Shown piece by piece: positions 1-5,385 of a DNA stretch of 7,015 nucleotides. Source of the DNA: Microcaldota archaeon (GTDB taxonomy: Archaea > Micrarchaeota > Micrarchaeia > Anstonellales > Bilamarchaeaceae); contig JAHFGR010000061.1 in the NCBI GenBank assembly GCA_023247345.1, forward strand, positions 1-7,015. Direction: 5' to 3'. The position numbers and the translations under genes were made by a program. The first letter of the stretch is position 1. Each line of letters starts with the position of its first letter. The notes beneath the pieces are model-generated. The model was not told where the DNA came from and did no database searches. It was given only the letters and a program-made list of their open reading frames with translations.

Positions 1-494
1 ATTGGATCTAAACCAGTTGTTGGTTCATCAAGAATAATTATTTTTGGTCTGTGCATTAATCCGCATGCCAGGTTTAACCTGCGCTTCATCCCACCGCTTA
101 ACCATGCTGCCTGCGTGTTCTTCTTTTCTTCTAATCCGAGCATATCGAGTAATTCATTTGCGCGTTTTTCAGCCTCAGCTTGTTTTACTCCGTATAATTC
201 AGCATAATATATAAGGTTCTCAAAACAAGTGAGCAAATTATAAAAGCTATTTTCCTGCGGCGCGATTCCAAGTTGTCTTCTGATTTTTTTTGTTGGTTTT
301 TCACCAAGAATTTTTAATACGCCGGTGTCTTGTTTTTCTAAACCTGCTAAAATTCTTATAAAAGTGCTTTTGCCAGCGCCGTTGGGCCCGAGCAAGCCAT
401 AAATCGTTCCGATCGGTATTCTTATTGAGAAATTATAAAGCGTAACCTTCTTTGGATATGTTTTGACAAGATCGGTTGTTTCTATCGCGTACAT
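1..494 (-). CDS. ABC transporter ATP-binding protein, C-terminus cut by window edge
   Basis: Cytoplasmic ATPase subunit of an ABC transporter, which hydrolyses ATP to drive transport through a membrane partner not seen here. The reading frame runs from an ATG at 494 to the left edge and gives 164 residues. Visible motifs: Walker A GPNGAGKS at residues 36-43, Q-loop APQ with Gln80, signature LSGGM at 132-136, Walker B IIILDEP ending at 158, and a D-loop GLDP at 161-164 where the window stops. The H-loop and C-terminal tail are therefore missing. The sequence style (GLLGPNGAGKS, LSGGMKRRL, DEPTTGLDP) resembles the drug/Na+ exporter group (DrrA/NatA-like, COG1131), but the substrate cannot be told without the permease, which would lie beyond the left edge. 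The start is supported by a TATA-like box 26 bases upstream, implying a leaderless mRNA. Confidence 0.95.
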   Translation of the reverse strand, partial: MYAIETTDLVKTYPKKVTLYNFSIRIPIGTIYGLLGPNGAGKSTFIRILAGLEKQDTGVLKILGEKPTKKIRRQLGIAPQENSFYNLLTCFENLIYYAELYGVKQAEAEKRANELLDMLGLEEKKNTQAAWLSGGMKRRLNLACGLMHRPKIIILDEPTTGLDP

Positions 495-515
495 GATTAT
501 ATCTTACAATTCAGG

Positions 516-525
516 TTTAAAAATT
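516..525 (-). promoter_or_regulatory. TATA-like box of the ABC transporter gene
   Basis: Read on the minus strand this is AATTTTTAAA, centred about 26 bases before the ATG at 494. That is the archaeal TATA-to-start spacing of a leaderless transcript. It lies back to back with the plus-strand TATA box at 540-548. Confidence 0.5.
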
Positions 526-539
526 CCCCGACACTTATG

Positions 540-548
540 TTTATAAAC
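540..548 (+). promoter_or_regulatory. TATA-like box of the tandem variable-protein genes
   Basis: TTTATAAAC is centred about 27 bases before the ATG at 571, so transcription would begin at or next to that ATG (leaderless). This supports 571, not 768, as the original start of the first gene. No purine-rich BRE is obvious upstream. Confidence 0.55.
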
Positions 549-570
549 ACATTCTTTCTAATTTTATAAC

Positions 571-753
571 ATGCGATTAGTAGCTTTAGGTAGTAGGTTA
601 GAGGCAGCAGGGCATAAACCCCCCACCCTAAACCTTACAGCTCATAGTCTACAGCCTATGGCAGCAGCTAGCCGCTTTGGCAGATACGGTCCAATGGGCA
701 GGCAGGAAGTAGACAAGCAGACATTACAGGCCAATCTTATGCAGAACAAGTAA
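571..753 (+). pseudogene. N-terminal fragment of the first variable-protein paralogue, separated by a frameshift
   Basis: This 60-codon frame is the broken front end of the gene that continues at 768-1442. Its residues 34-47 (SRFGRYGPMGRQEV) align with SFRRFKPEPSHEV in the downstream paralogue, after which the frame is lost. The paralogue reads gaagtaagacaagcag where this copy reads gaagtagacaagcag at 706-720, so one A is missing near 710-711. Restoring it gives RQAD-TGQS-(17 bases on)-KRTREM, matching the paralogue, and one 290-residue protein from 571 to 1442. The first ~33 residues have no counterpart in the paralogue. The start is supported by the TATA box at 540-548. The lesion may be a real mutation or an assembly error; nothing resembles a classical slippery heptamer. 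Confidence 0.75.
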
Positions 754-767
754 AAAGAACAAGGGAA

Positions 768-1442
768 ATGCTAAGATCAATGGATCCAGAATCAGTAAAA
801 CAAGTAATCGAAGTTCACAGAGATTTAACAGTTTTTGAAGCTTTAGCATTAGCCAAAAGAGAAAGAAGTATAATAGTTCCAAACGGCATTCACGATCGAA
901 TTTTAACCGAAACAACAGATGAGCAATATCTTAGACAGAATTATCCATTGTGGACAGGAACTTTAGTAATTTACGAGAAACCAGATAGGCCATTCGGTGA
1001 ACAGGTTGTATTTAGTTGGGAGCATAATCAAGTAAAATATTCTATCTCATTCAACATTCCAGAACAATTCAGAGGTAAAAGAAACGGTGCTTTAGTAGTC
1101 GAACACCCTGATTTTGATTTAATAGCTTTAGGAAATAATAAATACGAATTAAGAATAGATGGACAGAACGTCCATCAAATTGATGTTTTCCCTAAAAAAG
1201 ACGGTTGTTATATTCCACATGCTGAAACAGGAGTTCCACAAGGTGAGAACGCGGAAGCAAATTCCAATACTAGGCATCTCTATAGATTAAACGATTCTTC
1301 TTATATGGGCCTTCTGGTCCGCAGCGTCGACTACAACGGCAGGCAGGTCGTCAGGGCGAGCTGGAGGGCATCTTTCAATTGGTTCGGGGTGGCGTTGATG
1401 CCTTTGGCGGCTGCAACGGAAAAAAGTGATTTGCATGATTAG
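768..1442 (+). CDS. Variable-protein paralogue 1, main part after the frameshift; candidate DGR-type target
   Basis: I do not recognise a named family. The 224-residue frame aligns with the downstream paralogue over nearly its whole length: MLRSMDPE at the start, HDRILTET, WTGTL.IYE.PD.PFG, YSISF, EHPDF, FPKKDG.YIPH.ET and DSS..G. No signal peptide or membrane segment is visible. Residues 184-209 differ sharply from the paralogue and are coded by G/C-ending triplets in 23 of 26 codons, unlike the A/T-ending codons before them. Then comes the shared FGV...PL terminus. The layout (conserved body, hypervariable C-terminal segment, conserved last strand) matches C-type-lectin-like DGR target proteins, an inference from layout only. 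The ATG at 768 has no SD or TATA support and is internal to the ancestral gene, whose start was at 571. If the lesion is real, the product may be unmade or shortened. Confidence 0.7.
   Translation: MLRSMDPESVKQVIEVHRDLTVFEALALAKRERSIIVPNGIHDRILTETTDEQYLRQNYPLWTGTLVIYEKPDRPFGEQVVFSWEHNQVKYSISFNIPEQFRGKRNGALVVEHPDFDLIALGNNKYELRIDGQNVHQIDVFPKKDGCYIPHAETGVPQGENAEANSNTRHLYRLNDSSYMGLLVRSVDYNGRQVVRASWRASFNWFGVALMPLAAATEKSDLHD
1317..1394 (+). other. Candidate hypervariable segment (VR-like) of paralogue 1
   Basis: Codons 1317-1340 all end in C (GTC CGC AGC GTC GAC TAC, then AAC GGC), and 23 of 26 codons in the segment end in G or C, whereas the rest of the gene favours A/T third positions. NNC triplets are what adenine-directed mutagenesis of an AAC-rich template would leave. 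The segment is followed by TTCGGGGTG-type sequence (1383-1391), shared exactly with paralogue 2. No template repeat is present in the window. Confidence 0.5.
1426..1430 (+). promoter_or_regulatory. Shine-Dalgarno match that sets the start of paralogue 2
   Basis: GTGAT matches the core of the archaeal SD (GGAGGTGAT) and is four bases before ATG 1435. The GTG at 1426 is therefore better read as part of the SD than as a start codon three codons upstream. The same arrangement (GGTGAT, four bases, ATG) occurs at 5376-5388. Confidence 0.55.
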
Positions 1443-2259
1443 CGCTCAAAGAGCTGTTCCAACAACCGTTATCAGAGCAAACGATTCATTCAGAAGATTC
1501 AAACCAGAACCTAGCCACGAAGTAAGACAAGCAGACCTACACGGTCAATCGCTAGTTCAGCAAGCAAAAAGAACTAGAGAAATGTTACGAAGTATGGATC
1601 CAGAAACAGTAAAACAACTAACTGAAGTTCGTATGGGGTTACCGTTCTTCCAAGCGCTCGCCTTAGCCAAACAAGAAGGAAAAATCATTGCCCCAAATTT
1701 TGTTCACGATAGAATTTTAACAGAAACTAAAGATGAAAAATACTTGGAACAAAATTATTCAGTATGGACTGGAACTCTTGCTATTTATGAAGCACCAGAT
1801 AAACCATTTGGTAAGGAAGTTGTTTCTTATTGGAAATATAATTACGACGTAGAATATTCTATTTCCTTCAAAGTTCCAAAACAATTCCAAGGAAAAACAA
1901 ACTGTGCATTAGTAATTGAGCATCCGGACTTTGAACTAATAAATATAGGAAATAATAACTACGAACTAAGAGTCGATGAACAGAGTGTCCGCTTAATTCA
2001 AAATTTTCCTAAAAAAGATGGTTGGTATATCCCACATTCAGAAACAAAAATTCCTCACGGTAAAAAAGTAGAACAAGGTCCAGATTCTAGATATCTTTGG
2101 AGAATTGCGGATAGTTCTTTCATTGGCCCTTTGTTTCGTGAATTCATCCACTTCGGCGGCTTCGGTGGGTGGGACATTGGTGCTTACTACAGGTTTTGCG
2201 TTGCTTTCGGGGTGCACATGGTGCCGTTGACGGCTATGCCGTCAAATTCCGACCGATAG
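1435..2259 (+). CDS. Variable-protein paralogue 2, intact; candidate DGR-type target protein
   Basis: Unnamed family; 274 residues from ATG 1435, chosen because GTGAT lies four bases upstream. The start codon overlaps the stop of paralogue 1 by eight bases, so the two are co-transcribed and probably translationally coupled. Parts: a polar N-terminal stretch (1-45), a helical-looking segment with KRTREMLRSMDPE (45-57), a beta-rich body with WTGTL (111-115), YSISF (141-145) and EHPDF (162-166), then FPKKDGWYIPH (191-201) and RYLWR (219-223), a divergent segment at about 234-261, and the terminus FGVHMVPL. The divergent segment is rich in F, G, Y, H and W, suited to a binding surface. No signal peptide or transmembrane helix is seen. 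KDGWY..., ARY/RYLWR and a variable glycine/aromatic tail ending in FGV are features I associate with multi-copy hypervariable proteins of DPANN archaea; this is recollection, not a search. Ligand unknown. Confidence 0.75.
   Translation: MISAQRAVPTTVIRANDSFRRFKPEPSHEVRQADLHGQSLVQQAKRTREMLRSMDPETVKQLTEVRMGLPFFQALALAKQEGKIIAPNFVHDRILTETKDEKYLEQNYSVWTGTLAIYEAPDKPFGKEVVSYWKYNYDVEYSISFKVPKQFQGKTNCALVIEHPDFELINIGNNNYELRVDEQSVRLIQNFPKKDGWYIPHSETKIPHGKKVEQGPDSRYLWRIADSSFIGPLFREFIHFGGFGGWDIGAYYRFCVAFGVHMVPLTAMPSNSDR
2134..2217 (+). other. Candidate hypervariable segment (VR-like) of paralogue 2
   Basis: Codons 2143-2163 are TTC ATC CAC TTC GGC GGC TTC, seven C-ending codons in a row, again breaking the A/T-ending habit of the gene body. 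Against paralogue 1, codon by codon from 2143 (1326), the triplets are GTC/TTC, GAC/ATC, TAC/CAC, AAC/TTC and GGC/GGC: only first and second positions change. Farther on the two copies differ in length, so an indel or two different templates are needed. The segment encodes F, I, H, G, W and Y. Confidence 0.5.
2227..2245 (+). repeat. Perfect 8-bp hairpin just after the candidate variable segment
   Basis: TTGACGGC (2227-2234) and GCCGTCAA (2238-2245) are exact inverted repeats around a TAT loop, inside the last codons of paralogue 2. In well-studied DGRs (Bordetella phage BPP-1 type) a short hairpin or cruciform directly downstream of the variable repeat promotes retrohoming. The position and stem length agree; the three-base loop differs from the usual four. 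Paralogue 1 has only a weak, interrupted equivalent (1394-1417). It could also act in transcript stability or termination of the two-gene unit. Confidence 0.6.
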
Positions 2260-2282
2260 GTCAATGCTCTTGCAGCCGCCCC

Positions 2283-2295
2283 AAAAAAGAAAAAA
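2283..2295 (-). terminator. U-tract terminator of the helicase gene
   Basis: On the minus strand this reads TTTTTCTTTTTT-like, beginning one or two bases after the helicase stop. Archaeal RNA polymerase terminates on such T-rich stretches. It lies in the 37-base gap between the convergent paralogue 2 and helicase genes. Confidence 0.5.
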
Positions 2296-2296
2296 C

Positions 2297-3778
2297 TCAT
2301 CCAAAATTACCAAGCTTAGTTTGTCCTTCAGGTGGCTTTTTTATTTCTCCGCCAGGTCGGTCTTTTCTTAGTCTGTGCTGCATGCTTGCGATTATTGCCT
2401 TCATTTTTTTCTCTTTGTTAAAAGCAGACCAATAGAAATACTCATCACGCGTGCCTTTGGTCATAAGAATATAAACTTCGCCTTCCTTTAGCCTAGCAGC
2501 ACGGCCTCTGCGTTGAATGCTTCTTATTTCGCTCGGAATGGGTTCGTAAAAAATAACCGTATCCACACTTGGAACATCAATGCCTTCTTCACCAACTGAA
2601 GAGCAAACCATAACGCTAAATTCTCCATTGCGAAACGCAGCAATAGTTTCCTCTTGCATTTTCCTAGTGTAACTATCTTTTTTTCCGACAAACTGGCGCG
2701 CCGCAATTCCATGTTTAATGAGTTCCTGCTCTATAAGTTTAACTTGATCGCGATACTGCGCGAACACTATCATTTTTTTGCCAGCAAGCGATTTTATCAG
2801 GTCAATCATTACTTTTAGTTTAGGGTGTTCTTCATCACTAGTTAGCAATTGCTCGATCTTTGCAAAGTTTGGCTCCTTTACAAGTAGCTTGCCGGATTTA
2901 CTTGTTTTTTCCTTTACTTTTTCCACATACCTGCGCAAAGCGTACATTCCTTGCGTTTCAATCAGTTCGCTCATATGCAATAAATTAAGCAGGACAGAGT
3001 AGTTTACCAATGCAGGATACTTGATATTATGCTGGATATTAAGTATGCGTTCTCGCATCTTCATGAACATTCCTTTATTGCGAAGCGGGGGCGGAAAGCC
3101 TAAGCTACCAAGTGCGTGCGCATACTTCGAGATCATTTCATCGAGCGTTAGTTTTATTAGTTTGAGCGTTGGCGAAAGCATTACTGGAATCCATTTTACA
3201 AAACTTTGCTGAACATAAGGCTTAACATCTTCATCCAAGCTCGTTCTTATCTCGATATTCTGGATGTGCAAATTATCCATTACTTCTTTTATGCGATCTG
3301 CCTTTCCGCCAGGCGAAGCAGTCAAACCAACTATAAGCGCGTTTTGCTCGCTAAGCTTGTTCGCAACATAAACATATGCGTACTCTCCAACTGATCGATG
3401 CGCCTCATCAACTATACAAAGCGCAAAATTCGCATTTAAACCGTGCTCTTCAAAATCATTCTTTACCGTCTGAGGAGTTGAAATCACAATCGCTTTTTCG
3501 TATTCCTTTTTTCTTTTCTCAGGATTCATTTCGCCTGTAACTATGGTTACATCTCTTTCTTCCAGACCAAGAACGCCTTTAACAGATTCAAAATGCTGCT
3601 TTGCCAAAGGTTTTGTAGGCGTGAGAAATAGGCACTTGCCATTTTTCATCTTATCCCGAATAAGCATTAATGCGATGAGAGTTTTACCTAAGCCAGTTGG
3701 CAATACAACTAGTGAGTTACCGTTTTGTAAAATTGAATTATAAATAGCGAGCTGGTATGCGCGCGGAGTGATGTTCAT
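2297..3778 (-). CDS. hef: Hef/FANCM-type superfamily 2 DNA helicase, without nuclease domain
   Basis: ATP-dependent helicase of the archaeal Hef / eukaryotic FANCM / XPF family, which remodels stalled forks and branched DNA. Motifs: Q-motif-like RAYQ (6-9), Walker A PTGLGKT (27-33), Ia LTPTKPLAKQH (52-62), motif II DEAH (124-127), motif III LTASPGG (152-158), motif V EEGIDVP (397-403) and motif VI QRRGRAAR (422-429). The ~170-residue stretch between motif III and the second RecA fold is the place of the family's helical insert. Euryarchaeal Hef is usually about 750 residues with an ERCC4 nuclease and helix-hairpin-helix region; this protein is 493 and ends shortly after the helicase core, so the nuclease half is absent or encoded elsewhere. 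The last residues, QTKLGNF at 486-492, resemble a PCNA-binding PIP box. The start is supported by a TATA box 25 bases upstream. It lies 44 bases after purD on the same strand. Confidence 0.82.
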   Translation of the reverse strand: MNITPRAYQLAIYNSILQNGNSLVVLPTGLGKTLIALMLIRDKMKNGKCLFLTPTKPLAKQHFESVKGVLGLEERDVTIVTGEMNPEKRKKEYEKAIVISTPQTVKNDFEEHGLNANFALCIVDEAHRSVGEYAYVYVANKLSEQNALIVGLTASPGGKADRIKEVMDNLHIQNIEIRTSLDEDVKPYVQQSFVKWIPVMLSPTLKLIKLTLDEMISKYAHALGSLGFPPPLRNKGMFMKMRERILNIQHNIKYPALVNYSVLLNLLHMSELIETQGMYALRRYVEKVKEKTSKSGKLLVKEPNFAKIEQLLTSDEEHPKLKVMIDLIKSLAGKKMIVFAQYRDQVKLIEQELIKHGIAARQFVGKKDSYTRKMQEETIAAFRNGEFSVMVCSSVGEEGIDVPSVDTVIFYEPIPSEIRSIQRRGRAARLKEGEVYILMTKGTRDEYFYWSAFNKEKKMKAIIASMQHRLRKDRPGGEIKKPPEGQTKLGNFG

Positions 3779-3798
3779 AAAAACTTATTGTAAAAGAA

Positions 3799-3808
3799 GT
3801 TTTTATCC
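3799..3808 (-). promoter_or_regulatory. TATA-like box of the helicase gene
   Basis: Minus-strand GGATAAAAAC, preceded by the purine-rich GTAAA, is centred about 25 bases before the ATG at 3778. The helicase can thus be transcribed as its own leaderless message even though purD lies just upstream on the same strand. Confidence 0.5.
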
Positions 3809-3822
3809 TTTACGTTGCCCAT

Positions 3823-5154
3823 TTATGATTTTCTAACAACTGGTTTGAGATACAAAAAGCTTCCTTTTAACGCAGAAGCACGTTTCATTCTTTTATCCAC
3901 ATATTGCTTGGTTGCAACATCCTGCCTCCAGCGAATACTCCCAATTAACGTTGCAAGCGCAGTGCTCACTCGCTGTTCTGCCTCTTCTAAAGTTTCGCAG
4001 CTTGCAAACATTGCAACAGCGCGCTTATTTGTTAAAAATAATTTCTCATCTTTTTTCTCAATGCCTTCAAAATAATACTTACATCCATTATCCCATATTT
4101 TTTTCTCATCCAATCCCAGCTCACCATAATTCTTACTTTTCTTCTTACTTTCAGCAGGGTATTCTTTTGGAACCGCGTATTTAACTACAGTTGGTTTATC
4201 AGAAAACGATATTGTCTGCAATCTGCCATTAACAATATCTTGCAAAACATCAGAAAACTGTGTTTTTAGTATCGCCATGCAATTTATGCCTTCTGGATTT
4301 CCGAATGACGATTCCAAATCTACTAGTTTTATGCCCTTTGCGCTAATAATAAAGCGCGCATGCAACAAGCCCTTATACTCAGTGCCCTTTGCTCGCAACA
4401 CAGCGATTATTTTCTCAACCATTACCTTTGCGCTTCTAAAATCATCTTCTGCTAGAAATGAGAGCAAATTGCCAGTAGAATAACTTGCCATGCCTTCGGT
4501 ATTGTCACCAACATCCCCATCAAGCGCATGCTTTGCAACGCGAATCGGGGGGAATATAGAAACATTTTTACCATCTGAAATCGCTTGAATTGTGAACTCT
4601 TCACCATCCGCATACTCCTCGATAACCACGCTGCCGTGCCTTTTTATGAGTTTCGTAGCTTGCGTTAATACCACCTTCTCATCTTTTGACTCAGCAATGC
4701 GCAATGCCTGCCATTCGCTTCTTATTGTCGGCTTTAATAAAAATCTGTTGAAATCCTTTAACGCGTTTTTTACTGCTTTAGCATCCTTACAAATAGCATA
4801 TCTAGGGAAACGAACAAAAGCCCGAAGCATAGTTCTTGCATACGCCCGATTATTTCCAATGCTCGCAGCTGCCATGGATGGCGATGCTACTTTTAAGCCT
4901 GCATCTTGCAAGGCATCAGTTAAACCTGCATAAAGCGCTTCCTTTGCAGTAATAAAAACAAGATCTATTTTTTGCCTTAGCGCCCAGCTACCTATTACCT
5001 CGATATTCGAGAAATCGCAAACATAACTTTGTTGAGTCGCTTTTGTTATTCCTGGATTCGGCTTTTGCATAAGCGCATATAACTCGCAATTTTTGGCTAA
5101 TTGTTCAGCAACCGCGTGCGCAACAGCGTCATCCCCAACTAACAAAATTCGCAT
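3823..5154 (-). CDS. purD: Divergent phosphoribosylamine-glycine ligase (PurD-like ATP-grasp protein)
   Basis: GAR synthetase joins phosphoribosylamine and glycine with ATP in the second step of purine synthesis, in the cytoplasm. At 443 residues the length is normal. Recognisable parts: N-terminal Rossmann-like start RILLVGDDAVAHA (2-14), SPSMAAASIGNNRAYAR (91-107; family form GP.KA.A..E.SK.F.K), ATP-grasp core with FLLKPT (138-143) and VVIEEYADGEEF (176-187), ALDGDVGDNTEGM (210-222; family form DGD.GPNTGGM), GLLHARF (262-268), SSFGNPEGINCM (282-293), and a C-terminal LEEAEQRV...IRWRQDVA (389-414). Several usually invariant positions differ: GREHA in the N-domain is AVAHA, DHKR before DGD is VAKH, and the Mg-binding E.N.RFGDPE is D.E.SFGNPE. 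The fold assignment is firm, the activity less so. TATA box 25 bases upstream supports the start; no other purine gene is in the window. Confidence 0.78.
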   Translation of the reverse strand: MRILLVGDDAVAHAVAEQLAKNCELYALMQKPNPGITKATQQSYVCDFSNIEVIGSWALRQKIDLVFITAKEALYAGLTDALQDAGLKVASPSMAAASIGNNRAYARTMLRAFVRFPRYAICKDAKAVKNALKDFNRFLLKPTIRSEWQALRIAESKDEKVVLTQATKLIKRHGSVVIEEYADGEEFTIQAISDGKNVSIFPPIRVAKHALDGDVGDNTEGMASYSTGNLLSFLAEDDFRSAKVMVEKIIAVLRAKGTEYKGLLHARFIISAKGIKLVDLESSFGNPEGINCMAILKTQFSDVLQDIVNGRLQTISFSDKPTVVKYAVPKEYPAESKKKSKNYGELGLDEKKIWDNGCKYYFEGIEKKDEKLFLTNKRAVAMFASCETLEEAEQRVSTALATLIGSIRWRQDVATKQYVDKRMKRASALKGSFLYLKPVVRKS

Positions 5155-5173
5155 GACATAAGAACGAAAATGG

Positions 5174-5184
5174 ATTTAATAAAC
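5174..5184 (-). promoter_or_regulatory. TATA/BRE-like promoter of purD
   Basis: The minus strand reads GTTTATTAAAT, with purine-rich GCAAAA just upstream as a BRE candidate. It is centred about 25 bases before ATG 5154, giving a leaderless mRNA. Confidence 0.55.
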
Positions 5185-5261
5185 TTTTGCTTAGTTTGGA
5201 ACTTCCACTTCGGGTGATGACTTAGCTGTCAGTTTTTTCCGTGCGTCAGCTATAAGATGCC

Positions 5262-5290
5262 GACAAAATTTGTCAAAAAGTTTTGACAAA
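5262..5290. repeat. Nested palindromes in the purD / membrane-protein divergent spacer, possible operator
   Basis: TTTGTCAAAA (5269-5278) and TTTTGACAAA (5281-5290) form a perfect 10-bp inverted repeat with a two-base centre. The left arm also pairs with GACAAA at 5262-5267 around a single base (GACAAA-A-TTTGTC). The result is three copies of the GACAAA half-site in 29 bases. It lies about 30 bases upstream of the plus-strand TATA box and about 80 bases upstream of the purD box, a suitable place for a dimeric regulator. A hairpin in RNA is unlikely to matter, because both mapped promoters point away from it. Confidence 0.55.
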
Positions 5291-5318
5291 GCTTCCAAAT
5301 TATTGAGAGAAAGTTTTG

Positions 5319-5328
5319 TTTTAAATAA
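5319..5328 (+). promoter_or_regulatory. TATA-like box of the membrane-protein gene
   Basis: TTTTAAATAA predicts a transcript start near 5349-5352. This falls after the ATG at 5344 but about 35 bases before the SD-preceded ATG at 5386, so it favours the latter start. Confidence 0.45.
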
Positions 5329-5375
5329 GGTAAAACACTGTTTATGCATAACAATACGCTTAGTGCGTATGATGC

Positions 5376-5381
5376 GGTGAT
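5376..5381 (+). promoter_or_regulatory. Shine-Dalgarno match that sets the start of the membrane-protein gene
   Basis: GGTGAT matches the archaeal SD core and is four bases before ATG 5386. The upstream in-frame ATG at 5344 has no such element. Confidence 0.55.
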
Positions 5382-5385
5382 ATTA

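Noticed and set aside
706..720. Programmed -1 frameshift in paralogue 1
   Set aside because: The site lacks an X XXY YYZ heptamer or an evident downstream structure, and the paralogue simply has one more A. A deletion or error is simpler.
1426..1434. GTG 1426 as the start of paralogue 2
   Set aside because: GTGAT there is the SD for ATG 1435, and the three added residues have no support.
2169..2435. 88-codon plus-strand frame overlapping paralogue 2 and the helicase 3' end
   Set aside because: Out-of-frame overlap of two well-supported genes with no start signal or recognisable product.
5204..5213. TCCACTTCGG shared with the variable segment of paralogue 2 (2147-2156), as a template remnant
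   Set aside because: Only 10 bases match, the flanks do not continue, and it is not A-rich. Chance is enough.
5224..5251. AGCTG ... CAGCT inverted repeat around a T-run as a terminator or riboswitch
   Set aside because: Only a 5-bp stem with an 18-base loop; neither flanking gene is oriented to use it.
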